A DNA stretch of 64,000 nucleotides, taken from contig JAWKVD010000004.1 in assembly GCA_041398225.1 (NCBI GenBank), forward strand, positions 1 through 64,000. Reading direction: 5' to 3'. A program made the position numbers and the translations under genes. Under the pieces are notes generated by a model. It was not told where the DNA came from, ran no database searches, and saw nothing but the letters and a program-made list of their open reading frames with translations. Source of the DNA: JAWKVD01 sp041398225 (GTDB lineage Bacteria > Pseudomonadota > Alphaproteobacteria > Caulobacterales > Hyphomonadaceae). This document shows, piece after piece, positions 43,986 through 53,943 of the stretch; the first letter of the stretch is position 1; each line of letters starts with the position of its first letter.

Positions 43986-45596
43986 TTAGTGCCCAGCCGG
44001 CGCCGGGCCCTGTCTCGGCACTGGTTTCTGAACCAGCGGAACCAGCAGGAACATCAACGCGAAGCAGATCGTCATCGCCAGGAACATGTCGCCGAACGTC
44101 ATGATGGCGGATTCCAGCTTCATGCGCTGCGCCAGTTGAATCAGGGCGGCCCTGTGAGGGTCGGGGTCGCCCATCAGCCTCATCTTCGCTTCGACCTGTT
44201 GCAGATAGGCGTAGACCTCGGGCCGCGTCGGATCGAGACCCGCGGAGATTTCCTGTTGGTGCAGGTTGTTGAAGTTCAGGCGCATGGTGTTGAGCGCGGC
44301 GAGCCCGACCGCTCCGCCTATGTTGCGGCACACGGTTATGAGACCGGTCGCGTTCGGCAATTGCGGCGGCGACAATGTTCCCAACGCCAGGAAGTTTACG
44401 GGAACCATCGACATGATGATCCCGGCGCCGCGCAGCATTTGCGGCCAGAAGAGTTCGTAGAAGCCGGAGTCCACCGAGAGGTAGTGATTCCACCATAGCC
44501 CTATGGTGGTGAGGATAAGTCCGATCACCAGGACGATGCGCGGATCGATCTTGCGGATCAGCGCGCCGGCGATCGGGCCGCCGATGAACATGCCGATGCC
44601 GCCAACGCTCATGATCATGCCGATCTGCATTGCGTTGAGGCCGCGAACCTGACCCAGAAACAGCGGCATGATGTAGACGGTGCCGAACAGTCCGAACCCC
44701 ACTACTGTCACCAGCAGCGACCCGACGGCGAAGTTGCGATCGGTGAAGACCTTGAGATTGACGACAGGGTTCTGATGGGTCGCGGCGCGCCAGAAGAACA
44801 CCATTCCGGCGCCCGCGCAGATGACCATCCACATCACCAGCTCGCCGTCCTCGAACCAGCCGGCGGAGGGGCCTTCTTCGAACACCCATTCGAACGACCC
44901 CAGGAACAAGGCCATGGCGCCAAGTCCGATCACGTCGATCCGGCGCAGCAGGTTCAGGTTGAGCCGCGATCTCGGCAGGAAGTTCCAAACCAGCCAGAGC
45001 GAGACGATCCCCGGTACGACGTTGATGAGGAACAGCCAGTGCCAGCTGGTGTTCTCGGACACCCATCCGCCGAGCGTAGGCCCGATCGACGGCGCCAGCG
45101 TGGCGACCATGCCGATCATCACCTGTTGCAACATCGAGCGGTTGGGGCCGAACAGGCTGAAAGCCGCGGCCATGGTGGTGGGGATCATCGCCGATCCGGC
45201 GAAGCCCTGAATGCAGCGGAAGACCACTAGGCTGTCGAGGTTCCACGCCAGAGCGCAGAGCATGCTCGAGACCACGAAGGCGGCGGCCGACAGGCAGAAC
45301 AGCACGCGCATGCCGAATGCGCGGTTCAGCAGGCCGGAGAGGGGGATGCCGATCACCTCGGCGATCAGATAGCTGGTCTGCACCCATGCGATCTCGTCGG
45401 CGCTGGCCGAGACCCCCGCCTGGATTTCGGCGATGGAGGCGGCGACGATCTGGATGTCCAGAATCGCCATGAACATCCCGATGACCATGGCGAAGAAGCC
45501 AATGTTCAATCGGGTGTATTCAGGCGTGCCTTGTTGAGGCGGGACCCAGTCCGCACTGTCCGGGCTGGGCGCGCCGGTCGCCGGCGCGCCGCTCAT
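43986..45596 (-). CDS. emrB: EmrB/QacA family drug efflux transporter (DHA2)
   Basis: 536 residues, a 14-span MFS transporter. LDIQIVAASIAEIQ in the first span, GFAGSAMIPTTMAAAF and the DHA2 motif GPTLGGWVSENTSWHWLFLIN (about 140-160) are visible. It exports hydrophobic compounds using the proton gradient, with EmrA as the periplasmic adaptor. ATG 45596 overlaps the emrA stop as ATGA. No outer membrane TolC gene is nearby. Confidence 0.92.
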   Translation of the reverse strand: MSGAPATGAPSPDSADWVPPQQGTPEYTRLNIGFFAMVIGMFMAILDIQIVAASIAEIQAGVSASADEIAWVQTSYLIAEVIGIPLSGLLNRAFGMRVLFCLSAAAFVVSSMLCALAWNLDSLVVFRCIQGFAGSAMIPTTMAAAFSLFGPNRSMLQQVMIGMVATLAPSIGPTLGGWVSENTSWHWLFLINVVPGIVSLWLVWNFLPRSRLNLNLLRRIDVIGLGAMALFLGSFEWVFEEGPSAGWFEDGELVMWMVICAGAGMVFFWRAATHQNPVVNLKVFTDRNFAVGSLLVTVVGFGLFGTVYIMPLFLGQVRGLNAMQIGMIMSVGGIGMFIGGPIAGALIRKIDPRIVLVIGLILTTIGLWWNHYLSVDSGFYELFWPQMLRGAGIIMSMVPVNFLALGTLSPPQLPNATGLITVCRNIGGAVGLAALNTMRLNFNNLHQQEISAGLDPTRPEVYAYLQQVEAKMRLMGDPDPHRAALIQLAQRMKLESAIMTFGDMFLAMTICFALMFLLVPLVQKPVPRQGPAPAGH

Positions 45597-46798
45597 TTCG
45601 CGGCGACTCCCATCGCTCCGCAACCGGTTGCGCCGGGCTTGGTGATGACGGTCGTCTCAACGGCGAGGCCCGAGCGCATCAGCCCCGTTTGCAGCGCGGC
45701 GTCATCGAGCAGGATCTTCACCGGAACGCGTTGCACGATCTTGGTGAAGTTGCCGGTCGCCGTATCCTGCGGGATCAGGCTGAAGGTGGAGCCGGTGGCC
45801 GGAGACAGGCTTTCCACGCAACCGGTCACTTTCAGGTCGGGGTAGGCGTCGACGTGGATCTTCACGTGCTGGCCCGGCGCCATGTGCTCCAGCTGGGTCT
45901 CCTTGTAGTTGGCGACGATGTAGGCGTCGTTCGCCGGGACGATCGACATGGCGACCTGTCCGGGGGAGAGCAGCTGACCGGGGGAGACGTCCTTGTTGGC
46001 GATCACGCCGTCGACCGGCGCGCGCAGGTCCGAACGGGAGTGATCGACCTGGGCGGCGTCGAGCTGGGCTCTGGCGGCCTCGACGCGGGCGTCGGAGGAG
46101 CGCGCGGCCGCTTCGGTGCTCGTGAGCTGGCTGCGCTGGGCCGTGACCGTTGCGTCAGCCTGCGCAAGCTGCGCCTTGGCGGTGCGGTTCGCGGCTTCCG
46201 CCTGATCGAGGCGGGCTTTGGGGTACCAGCCTTTTTCGGCGAGGCTGCTCAGTCGTTCGAGGTCGCTGGAGGCGAGGCCGGCTGCGGCGCTGGAGGCTTC
46301 GCGGGCGGCGACGGCTTCGGCGAGCTGGTCGCGCTGGGCGGCGACGCGCGCACGGGCCTGGGCGGCGTCCGCCTCGGCCTGGGCCAGCGTGGCGCGCATT
46401 TCCTCGAGCTTGGCTTCGGTGTCCTGCGATTCCAGCGTCACCAGCAGGTCGCCGGCTTTCACGGGCTGGTTGTTGTCGACATAGATGGCGCTGACATAGC
46501 CGGCCACACGGGGAGCCACTGCAGTAATATCAGAACGGATATAGGCGTTATCGGTCTTCACCTGATAGCGTCCGACCAGGAACCAGTGGACGCCGAATGC
46601 GATTGCGGCGATCAGGATGACTGGAACGGCGATACGCAGCACCTTGCCGCGTTTTCCTCCCGCTGGAGGTGCGGCCGGCGTTTGCTGCGACGATGCGCCG
46701 GAGGGAGGGGCGGCTTCGGCCGTCATACCCTCGGTTGGCTTGGGGGCATCTCCGTCGGGTGGGGAAATGTTATCGACCTTGATGGAAGTCAGCGCCAT
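45593..46798 (-). CDS. emrA: EmrA/HlyD family efflux adaptor
   Basis: 401 residues. One N-terminal membrane span (about 52-72), NAYIRSDITAVAPRVAGYVSAIYV (lipoyl-like domain), a long Ala/Glu/Gln-rich coiled coil (about 125-235), and DLRAPVDGVIANKDVSPGQLL closing the hairpin. The first 50 residues are Pro/Ala-rich and cytoplasmic. It is first in the emrAB operon, divergent from a TetR gene. Confidence 0.92.
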   Translation of the reverse strand: MALTSIKVDNISPPDGDAPKPTEGMTAEAAPPSGASSQQTPAAPPAGGKRGKVLRIAVPVILIAAIAFGVHWFLVGRYQVKTDNAYIRSDITAVAPRVAGYVSAIYVDNNQPVKAGDLLVTLESQDTEAKLEEMRATLAQAEADAAQARARVAAQRDQLAEAVAAREASSAAAGLASSDLERLSSLAEKGWYPKARLDQAEAANRTAKAQLAQADATVTAQRSQLTSTEAAARSSDARVEAARAQLDAAQVDHSRSDLRAPVDGVIANKDVSPGQLLSPGQVAMSIVPANDAYIVANYKETQLEHMAPGQHVKIHVDAYPDLKVTGCVESLSPATGSTFSLIPQDTATGNFTKIVQRVPVKILLDDAALQTGLMRSGLAVETTVITKPGATGCGAMGVAAK

Positions 46799-46864
46799 GG
46801 GCGATCGTCCGTACTTGAACGCCGCATCGGGGAGGTGCGGCCGCTGTTGTGGAAGCGGTTATAT

Positions 46865-46878
46865 GTAATGTGCGTTAC
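46865..46878. promoter_or_regulatory. Candidate TetR operator in emrA-tetR intergenic region
   Basis: GTAATGT/GCGTTAC, a 14-base imperfect palindrome (5 of 7 arm positions match) next to TATAAC on the minus strand (46858-46863) that could be the -10 of emrA. TAGATAATAG a few bases further may serve tetR. The placement suits repression of both genes. Confidence 0.4.
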
Positions 46879-46944
46879 GCGCGCGTTTAAGAGTAGCGGT
46901 AGATAATAGAGAAACAAGCGGGGTGAACCCCCAAGGAGACAAGA

Positions 46945-47619
46945 ATGTCGGCCGACCCGGAGCCTTCGGCGACCGAAGTGACCGCCAAGCCCGCCAAACG
47001 ATCACCTGGCGAAGAGCCGGGGCGCGCCGAGTTGCGCCGGGCGGCGTTTCTGGCGGCCGCGCGGGAAGTATTCCTTGAGAACGGTTACGAGGGCGCGAGC
47101 ATGTCCGAGATCGTTCGTCGGGCGGGCGGTTCGATGTCCACGCTGTACGAACAGTTCGGAGACAAGAAGGGCCTGTTTCAGGCTGTCGTGGACCGTCGCG
47201 TCGCCGAGATTACCCGGCAGAGCGAGTTGGAGCTGGAGGGACATACGCCGTTGCGCGAAGGGCTTGAGCGCATCGGCCGCTATTACGTCCAGCAGCTGAC
47301 CTCGCCGGAATCGCTCAACATGGTGCGGGCGATGATTTCCCAGGCGCGCAATTTTCCCGAGATGGCGATGAAAATCTCCTACCGCATTCCGGAACGGGTG
47401 CGGGAATCGCTTGGCCATTATCTGCGCGACCGTGTCGCGGCCGGAGAGATCGAGATCGACGACTGCGAAGGCGCCGCCGCCGCATTTCTGGATCTTCTGC
47501 GCGCCCGGATGCAGTTGCGCGGGCTGGTGGATGTCGACTGGCGACCGAGCGAAGAAGAAGTGAAGACGATCGTCGATCGCGCGGTCAAGGTTTGCCTGGG
47601 CGGGATATCCGCACTCTAG
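46945..47619 (+). CDS. TetR family transcriptional regulator
   Basis: 224 residues. The helix-turn-helix is at about 30-77 (AAREVFLENGYEGASMSEIVRRAGGSMSTLYEQFGDKKGLF). The C-terminal part resembles TetR_C_13/AefR-type domains. It is divergent from emrAB and so probably represses it, with an unknown efflux substrate as ligand (inference). RBS AAGGAG lies 7 bases upstream. Confidence 0.9.
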   Translation: MSADPEPSATEVTAKPAKRSPGEEPGRAELRRAAFLAAAREVFLENGYEGASMSEIVRRAGGSMSTLYEQFGDKKGLFQAVVDRRVAEITRQSELELEGHTPLREGLERIGRYYVQQLTSPESLNMVRAMISQARNFPEMAMKISYRIPERVRESLGHYLRDRVAAGEIEIDDCEGAAAAFLDLLRARMQLRGLVDVDWRPSEEEVKTIVDRAVKVCLGGISAL

Positions 47620-47655
47620 GCGGAGGTCGTCGGACGGGCGGTTCGCCTACAACGG

Positions 47656-48150
47656 CTATTTGCAGCGCGCCCAGTGGAACTCCTGGGGTTGCGATCCGTC
47701 GAGGCGCGAGATGGTCGCCGCGAGGCGGTCCTTGCCTTCGGTGCGATAGCTGATGCGCTGCGGGTATTCGTTCTGGGGATTGTCGAACGTGACGCTTTGC
47801 TGATCCTCGGGAGCGAAGGCGGCGGGATTTTCGATGAAGGTCGCGGCGCGCGCGCCGTCCGGCTGGACGACATAGGTCGCGGGCGTTGTGCGCAGATCGA
47901 CGCGAGCCTGCTCGAAGAAGGCGAGGCGGCCTTCGCGCATCGTGCCCGCATAACCGAACATCACGCCGCCCAGGGGAGCGGACCAGACTTCCTGGTTGGC
48001 TCCGTCGTCCGAGATCCAGCAACCGTACATCCAGCCGAACCGGCCCAATGTGGACGTGTCCGGACCGCTGGCGCAGGCCGCGAGCGCGAGAGCGGCGGCG
48101 CCGACGGCCAGTTTTCCGGCCACCTTCGGAAGGCTGCGTGATGACGTCAT
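47656..48150 (-). CDS. DUF6265 family lipoprotein
   Basis: 164 residues. Lipobox ALALAAC with lipidated Cys near residue 26. FGWMYGCWISDDGANQEVWSAPLGGVMFGYAGTMREGRL follows the DUF6265 pattern (a short beta-barrel protein). No known activity. It stands alone between the tetR gene (convergent) and the M23 peptidase (same strand, 123 bases apart). Confidence 0.8.
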   Translation of the reverse strand: MTSSRSLPKVAGKLAVGAAALALAACASGPDTSTLGRFGWMYGCWISDDGANQEVWSAPLGGVMFGYAGTMREGRLAFFEQARVDLRTTPATYVVQPDGARAATFIENPAAFAPEDQQSVTFDNPQNEYPQRISYRTEGKDRLAATISRLDGSQPQEFHWARCK

Positions 48151-48273
48151 TTGCGGCGACCTTTCCCTGTCGGTTCAGAACGGGGTAGCCAAAGCCGTCC
48201 GCGCGGACAAGCGTCCGGTTCCATGGATCGGCGCGGGCGCCTCAAGTTTGACGCCGCTGATGCGGCCCGAACG

Positions 48274-49833
48274 CTAGTTCTCCGCGAGATCGGGCATCGT
48301 TCCGGGGCGTTGGTCCGGCGCCGCCGGAGCGGCCACGGGAATTGCGCGATAATCGCCGGAGCCCGTCTGCTGTTCGGCTTTCGCCATGGCCACGGCCTTC
48401 TGGCGATCGAACTCTGCGTCGCGCAACGCATCGATGCGCGATTTCTCGCTCAGGAAGGCCTGAAGCTGTTCGCCGTCCAGCTTGCGGCCGGTCGGCAGGC
48501 GCAGCTTCATGGCGTTCACCGGCTTGGAGTGCACGTAGACTTCGTAGTGAAGGTGGGGGCCGGTGACGCGGCCTGTGGCGCCGACATAGCCGATCACCTG
48601 GCCCTGACGCACCCGCGCGCCTTTGCGCAGGCCTCGTGCGAAGCGGCTCATGTGCGCGTAGGCCGTTTGGTAGCCGTTGGCGTGCTGGATGCGGATGTAG
48701 TTGCCGTAGGTCGACCAGGGGCCGATGCGTTCGATCACGCCGTTGCCGGCTGCATAAATCGGCGTGCCGACCGGCGCGGCGAAGTCGGTGCCCTTGTGCA
48801 GCTTGGTGTAGCCGAGGACCGGGTGACGCCGGTTGCCGAAACCGGAGGAGAGACGGGCGCCGTTGATGGGTGTCTTCATCAGGAATTTCTTCGCGCTCTG
48901 ACCGCTCTCGTCATAGTAGTCGGTCTGACCGTCATCCGTGGTCGAGAAGCGATAGAAGGCCTTGGTCAGCGCCTTGCCCTGCATGGAAGCGTAGAGCACG
49001 TCGCCCGTTTTGACAGGCGCGCCGCGTTCGTCGTTGAACGTCTCGTAGAAGATCTCGAACTGGTCGCCCGGATGCACTTCGCGCTGGAAGTCGATGTCGT
49101 AGCCGAAGATCTGCGCGTAGTCGGCCACCTGTTGGTCGCGGGCGCCGCCTGCGAGCGCCGCTTCGTAGATGGACGTGTCGATCTGGGCGGCGACGTCGCG
49201 ATAGGCCGGCGTGAGCCGCGCCACGAGTTCGTGAGTCACCCACTCGCCGGAACTGGCGCGCGCGACCAGCACCTGGCGGTCGGCTTCCGGGCGCAACGAC
49301 ATGCCGGCCATGCGCGTTGCGCCGGTGGAGGGGTCGGTTTCGAACCAGGTGGTGACGTTTTCGCCGACACGGACATGACGCAGGTCGATGAATTTGGAGG
49401 CGGCGTGAGCGGCGCTGCTCGAATCGGCGTGGTCGGCGCCGATGCGGTCGAGCAGTCCGACGAGCGTCTCGTTGCGGCGGACCGCTCCCTGACGCATTTC
49501 ACGCGGCGCGATTTCAAGGTCGTCGGCGTGGTTGTAGGTGGCGACCTGGGCGCGGACGTCGAGTTCGCCTGCGTCCGCAGCCGGCGCGACGACCCGCGAC
49601 ATTCCGCCGGCCAGAAACAGTCCGCCGCCCAGTACGGCCGCGGAGGCGACGCCCAGTCCCCATTCGAACACATGACCGCTGAACAGCCCCTTGCGCGCGG
49701 GCGCTGCGGGCTGGCTCAGTTCGAGAATTCCCTCATCGCCGGGGTTAATGGCCGTGTCCTGAGGCGCGCCGTCGGCGGAAGCATCTTGCGCCTGGTCGTC
49801 CGGAGGCGGGAACATGCCGGTGTCTCGGGTCAT
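48274..49833 (-). CDS. M23 family metallopeptidase with membrane anchor
   Basis: 519 residues. One membrane span (about 58-80), a helical/LysM-like linker region (about 100-330), and a C-terminal M23 peptidase domain (about 340-450) with zinc ligands in HKGTD and HLHYEVY. It resembles MepM/YebA DD-endopeptidases that cleave cross-links in peptidoglycan. The last 60 residues are charged and probably disordered. It is divergent from the ydbH operon, with 91 bases between them. GATE position in the cell wall growth pathway is inferred from family only. Confidence 0.9.
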   Translation of the reverse strand: MTRDTGMFPPPDDQAQDASADGAPQDTAINPGDEGILELSQPAAPARKGLFSGHVFEWGLGVASAAVLGGGLFLAGGMSRVVAPAADAGELDVRAQVATYNHADDLEIAPREMRQGAVRRNETLVGLLDRIGADHADSSSAAHAASKFIDLRHVRVGENVTTWFETDPSTGATRMAGMSLRPEADRQVLVARASSGEWVTHELVARLTPAYRDVAAQIDTSIYEAALAGGARDQQVADYAQIFGYDIDFQREVHPGDQFEIFYETFNDERGAPVKTGDVLYASMQGKALTKAFYRFSTTDDGQTDYYDESGQSAKKFLMKTPINGARLSSGFGNRRHPVLGYTKLHKGTDFAAPVGTPIYAAGNGVIERIGPWSTYGNYIRIQHANGYQTAYAHMSRFARGLRKGARVRQGQVIGYVGATGRVTGPHLHYEVYVHSKPVNAMKLRLPTGRKLDGEQLQAFLSEKSRIDALRDAEFDRQKAVAMAKAEQQTGSGDYRAIPVAAPAAPDQRPGTMPDLAEN

Positions 49834-49924
49834 CGAAGGTGTCCCACAGTCATTTCGCAGTCATCTCTTTCGTGGGACAAGATGCACGCACAAAAGCAGA
49901 TTTGCGTCACATGATTAACGATTG

Positions 49925-52900
49925 ATGGCCGGAAAAGAAGACTTCTCTGCACCGAATGTGCCGCAAAGAAGGCGCCGGCTGCTGCTGGCCGCCAGCGCTG
50001 GCGGCGCTTTGGTCGCAGGGCTGGGGATCGGCTGGCTCGCGCGTATCCCGCTGGGAGAAGGAATGGTTCGTTCCTTCTGCGCCGATCAGGGCCTGGACTG
50101 TCAGGTGACCATCTCCCGGCTCGACTTCGGCGGGGTGACGCTTACGGACTTTGCCATCGCCGATGCGGGAACCGATGTCCGTATCGCCCGCGCCGCCCGG
50201 CTGGCCGTCGATCTCGCCTGGTCCGCCCCGTGGAGCGTCCGCCCGGACTGGGTGGGGGGCGACGATGTCGAGGTCAGGGTCAACCTGACAGGCGAGGGCG
50301 AGCCGCTCGGCCGGGTCGGGCAAATTCTGTCGCAGCCGCGTGAGGCCAGCGCCAGCCGCAAGACCGCGATGCCCCGCCTGGATTTTCGCAGCTTGCGGCT
50401 GGTCGCCGATACGCTTGTGGGGCCGGTGGAGGCGACCGGCGAACTGATTTCGCGCAAGACCGACAGCTTCCATCTCGACCTGCGAGCGGCGCCGCTCGAC
50501 CTCAAGGAAGCCGCGGGTCAGCTACGGCTGGCTGAGGCGATGCTGAGCGTTCGCGGCGAAGGGGCCGAGATCTCCGGCGAGGCGCGGTTCGACCTGCCGC
50601 GTATGACCGCGCAAAACGTCGATATCGAAGGCGCGCGGCTCAATCTCGCGATGCGCCAGACGGGCGGAGGGCTCGCGGGCGCCGGCGCCTTCGCCGCGCA
50701 GACCCTTCGAGCTGGCGGCGTGGATGTGTCGGCGACGGAAGCGCGCGCGGACATTCAGGCGGCGGCGCTCGACCTTTCGTCGATGTCGCTGGACACTCTG
50801 TTGCTCAGCCTGAGAAAGGTCGCGATCACGGGGCAGTCCGGCAGCGGCGCCTTCGGGAGCGCTGCATGGAGTTCGGGCAAGCTCGATGCGCGGATCGACT
50901 CTCAGGAAGGCGGCGCCGCCGGAGGCGACGTTTCGATCATCGCCGAGCGCGTCAAATTACCGGTCGCCGACGCCGAACGCCTCGAAGTCGACGGCGCCGT
51001 GCAGCTTTCGCCGGGACCGGACGGGGGCTTGGCGCGTGCGTTCGACGCCACGGGCACGGCGAGGCTGATCGGGGCGTCGCTCAACGAGGATACGAGCGCA
51101 TCGGCCGGGGATCGCCTGAAGTCGGCTCTTGGCGCGGTGCTGCCTTCGTTCGGCGACGCGGCGTCGCGCGCCTTGCGCCGGGCGGGCGAACATTTCGAGC
51201 TGGCGCTGCCTTGGTCGTTCCGTGTCGACGATGGCGGATATGACGCCTCGGCGCTGCCCGGCGTCACGTTTCACGCCGACAGCGGGATGAGCGGGGCGAT
51301 CACCGCCGAGGCGTCTCCGGCGGTGTTCAGGCTTTCCAGCCGTGGCGGCCTTTCGTGGGATGCCGTGGGCGCGCTCGAACTGTCCGGCGGCGGCGCTCCG
51401 GATCTCGTTGTTCGTTTGCTGGAGGGCGCCGGCGGAACGTCGTCGCTGACCGCCGTGGGGTCTGCGGAGATCCGTTCGTGGCGGGTCGGCGACGATACGC
51501 TTGCGATGCAGGCCAGGCAGTTGAGCTTCCGGTCCGCCGAGGGTTCGGGCGTCGGCGTCGCTGATGTGCGCGCGCAGGTCACGGGCGCGTTCGCCGGCGG
51601 CCGCTGGACGGGTGCGACGGCGAGCGGAGCGGTCAAGGCCGACTGGACGCCGGCCGGATATCAGGTGGAAGCGCCGGACGGCATGTCCTTGTCCTGGAAG
51701 GAGGCGCGCTACGGGGAGACCGTGATCGGCGCGGGAAAACTCACCTATTCCGCAAACGGTCCGCTGGCGCGCCAGGAGGAGGGGCGAGCGGTCGGTCAGG
51801 GCGTACTTTCGGGGCTGGATGTTCCGGTCAACGGCGCGGGGTACACGGCGCGTGCGCATCTGCCGCCCGCGACGATCTCGTGGTCGATGCAGGACGAGAT
51901 CGTCGTCGACGCCGCGATGCGCGGGGCGGGCGTCGACCTTCTGACCGGGGATGGCGAGGTCCCCGTTCGCCTGGGAAAGCTTGAGACCCGCCTTCGTCTG
52001 GGGCGGGGGTGGTCGGCGACGGGCGCGTTCACGGACGGTGCGGTCGAGGCCGATACGGTGCATGCGAGCGGCGTCGCGGCGCGCTACAGTCTTGCGGGGG
52101 CGGGAGACAGGCTCAGCGGGTCCCTCGATGACGTGAAGGTTCGTTTGAGCGATCCGCTCACCGGCGCCGGTCGTCGCTACGAGGACGTGAATTTCGAAGG
52201 TCGCGCGCGACTTGCGGACAGCAAGGCCGACTTCTCGGGCGGCTTCACGCTGGTGCAGTCCGGCGTGTCGCTGGGGGCGGTGACCGGCGTGCATGATCTT
52301 GGAACCGGAACGGGCGAGATGAGTCTTGCGCCGACGGTCTTCGTGTTCCGGCCGCGTTCGTTCCAGCCCTACGCGATCTCGCCATTGCTGCGTGGCCCCG
52401 CAAACGTGCAGGGGCAGGTCGAGGTTTCGGGCGGGGCGACATGGTCGTCGAACGGATTGCAGATGTCGGCGGCCGCCGACATTCGCAAGCTGGGTTTCGC
52501 AATCGCCACCGCGGGCGTGTTCGAAGGCGTGTCGGGACGGATCGTCGTCGATGACCTGCTTCATATGCATTCGCCGCCGGGGCAGGCGTTGACCGTCGAC
52601 CGCGTTACGCTGGGCATTCCGTTCGACAATGGCCGCATCGGGTTTCAGCTCGACGGCTTCGATCGCGTGCGTCTGGAAGGGGCGTCCTGGCCGTTCGCCG
52701 GCGGAGAGATACAGGTGCTGCCGACGGATTTCGTGTTCACCGCCCAGCAGAACCGGGTTGTCGCGCACGCGTCGGACTGGAACCTGCGGCAGCTCGTCGA
52801 GGCGTTCAAGATTCCGGATCTGGCCCTGCAGGGAAGCGTGAACGGCGACATACCGCTGGTGTTCAGCACGGGTTCAGCTCGTATCGACCATGCTTTGCTC

Positions 52901-53254
52901 AAGGCTTCGGATGATGGCGGCGTGATTCAGTACACGGGCGGCGTCGGCGAGGCGGCGGCGGGTTCTGATCCGAACGTGCAGATGCTGTTCGGCGCTCTTC
53001 GGAACTTCCGCTTCAAGGTTCTGAGCGTGGAGCTGGACGGCGACGTCCTTGGAAGGATCATGGTGAAGGCGAACATTGCGGGATCGAATGTCGACCAGCT
53101 GAAGACCGGCGCCATTGCGGATATCGTGGCCGGCACGCCGTTCGATCTCAACATCGGCATCGACAGCGACCTTCTGGACCTCCTCAACACGGTCCAGCGG
53201 GGCAATGATGGCGTGGATGCGGTGGTGCGCTCGATCACAGGGGCGAGTGATTGA
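49925..53254 (+). CDS. ydbH: YdbH-like intermembrane phospholipid transport protein
   Basis: 1109 residues from ATG 49925 (TTG 49922 also in frame). N-terminal membrane anchor (about 20-42), then a very long, repetitive beta-rich region of AsmA/YdbH type. The C-terminal part (AIADIVAGTPFDLNIGIDSDLLDLLNTVQRGNDG) is the family's conserved end. YdbH forms a bridge that moves phospholipids from the inner to the outer membrane, with YnbE as outer membrane partner. Here ynbE and ydbL follow directly, the conserved operon. It has no GC or codon anomaly that I can see. Confidence 0.92.
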   Translation: MAGKEDFSAPNVPQRRRRLLLAASAGGALVAGLGIGWLARIPLGEGMVRSFCADQGLDCQVTISRLDFGGVTLTDFAIADAGTDVRIARAARLAVDLAWSAPWSVRPDWVGGDDVEVRVNLTGEGEPLGRVGQILSQPREASASRKTAMPRLDFRSLRLVADTLVGPVEATGELISRKTDSFHLDLRAAPLDLKEAAGQLRLAEAMLSVRGEGAEISGEARFDLPRMTAQNVDIEGARLNLAMRQTGGGLAGAGAFAAQTLRAGGVDVSATEARADIQAAALDLSSMSLDTLLLSLRKVAITGQSGSGAFGSAAWSSGKLDARIDSQEGGAAGGDVSIIAERVKLPVADAERLEVDGAVQLSPGPDGGLARAFDATGTARLIGASLNEDTSASAGDRLKSALGAVLPSFGDAASRALRRAGEHFELALPWSFRVDDGGYDASALPGVTFHADSGMSGAITAEASPAVFRLSSRGGLSWDAVGALELSGGGAPDLVVRLLEGAGGTSSLTAVGSAEIRSWRVGDDTLAMQARQLSFRSAEGSGVGVADVRAQVTGAFAGGRWTGATASGAVKADWTPAGYQVEAPDGMSLSWKEARYGETVIGAGKLTYSANGPLARQEEGRAVGQGVLSGLDVPVNGAGYTARAHLPPATISWSMQDEIVVDAAMRGAGVDLLTGDGEVPVRLGKLETRLRLGRGWSATGAFTDGAVEADTVHASGVAARYSLAGAGDRLSGSLDDVKVRLSDPLTGAGRRYEDVNFEGRARLADSKADFSGGFTLVQSGVSLGAVTGVHDLGTGTGEMSLAPTVFVFRPRSFQPYAISPLLRGPANVQGQVEVSGGATWSSNGLQMSAAADIRKLGFAIATAGVFEGVSGRIVVDDLLHMHSPPGQALTVDRVTLGIPFDNGRIGFQLDGFDRVRLEGASWPFAGGEIQVLPTDFVFTAQQNRVVAHASDWNLRQLVEAFKIPDLALQGSVNGDIPLVFSTGSARIDHALLKASDDGGVIQYTGGVGEAAAGSDPNVQMLFGALRNFRFKVLSVELDGDVLGRIMVKANIAGSNVDQLKTGAIADIVAGTPFDLNIGIDSDLLDLLNTVQRGNDGVDAVVRSITGASD

Positions 53255-53321
53255 CTGCCCCCAGGAACGGTAACAAGGTCGCGCCGTCATGCCGGGCGTG
53301 ATCAGGCAGAAGGAGGCATTT

Positions 53322-53519
53322 ATGCGGTTGTTGCGCATAGGACAGACCGGAGCCGCAGCGCTTCTGGCGATCGGCGTTTCCGCCTGCGCCACGGTTCGGC
53401 TTGAGGCGCCGAAGGACCCGATCCGAATCGACCTCAACGTGAAGATCGATCAGGAGGTCAGAGTGAAGCTCGACAAGGAAGTCGAGGATCTGATCGCCAA
53501 CAACCCCGACGCGTTCTGA
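53322..53519 (+). CDS. ynbE: YnbE-like outer membrane lipoprotein
   Basis: 65 residues. Lipobox IGVSAC with lipidated Cys near residue 22. The mature part PKDPIRIDLNVKIDQEVRVKLDKEVEDLI is typical of YnbE and adds beta strands to the YdbH bridge at the outer membrane. A strong AAGGAGG precedes ATG 53322. Gap of 67 bases after ydbH, 14 before ydbL. Confidence 0.9.
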   Translation: MRLLRIGQTGAAALLAIGVSACATVRLEAPKDPIRIDLNVKIDQEVRVKLDKEVEDLIANNPDAF

Positions 53520-53533
53520 TCGGAGAAGGGGAC

Positions 53534-53905
53534 ATGGACATGAAGATGATCAAAGCCATTCGCAGCGCGCTGTCCGCCCTTGTCGCGGTCGTGATGTTTG
53601 CGGTCGCGGCTCCGGCGCTGGCGCAGGATGCGGTGCTGGATCAGGCCAAGGCGCAAGGACAGGTCGGCGAGATGTACAACGGCTATCTCGGCGTCGTGGA
53701 CGGCGCGTCGGTCAGCGCCGACGTTCGCCGGCGTGTTGACGAGGTCAACGCCAAACGTCTTGCGGCCTATACGGAGCTGTCGAAGAAATCTGGCGAGCCG
53801 GTCACCACCGTCGCCGCTCTGACCGCCGAAAAGCTGATTGCGCGGGCCTCGTCCGGCGAGAAGGTGAAGGCTGGTTCCGATCAGGGTTGGAAGCCAAAAC
53901 CGTAG
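53534..53905 (+). CDS. ydbL: YdbL/DUF1318 periplasmic protein
   Basis: 123 residues. Signal peptide about 1-30 (ending PALAQ). DUF1318: LDQAKAQGQVGEMYNGYLGVVDG, DEVNAKRLAAYTELSKKSGEPV and AAEKLI-like TAEKLIARASSGEKV. YdbL modulates the YdbH-YnbE complex. A terminator follows 38 bases later, closing the operon. Confidence 0.92.
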   Translation: MDMKMIKAIRSALSALVAVVMFAVAAPALAQDAVLDQAKAQGQVGEMYNGYLGVVDGASVSADVRRRVDEVNAKRLAAYTELSKKSGEPVTTVAALTAEKLIARASSGEKVKAGSDQGWKPKP

Positions 53906-53943
53906 CGTTTCCGCCCGACCGGCGATCGGTAAACAAGTGATTA

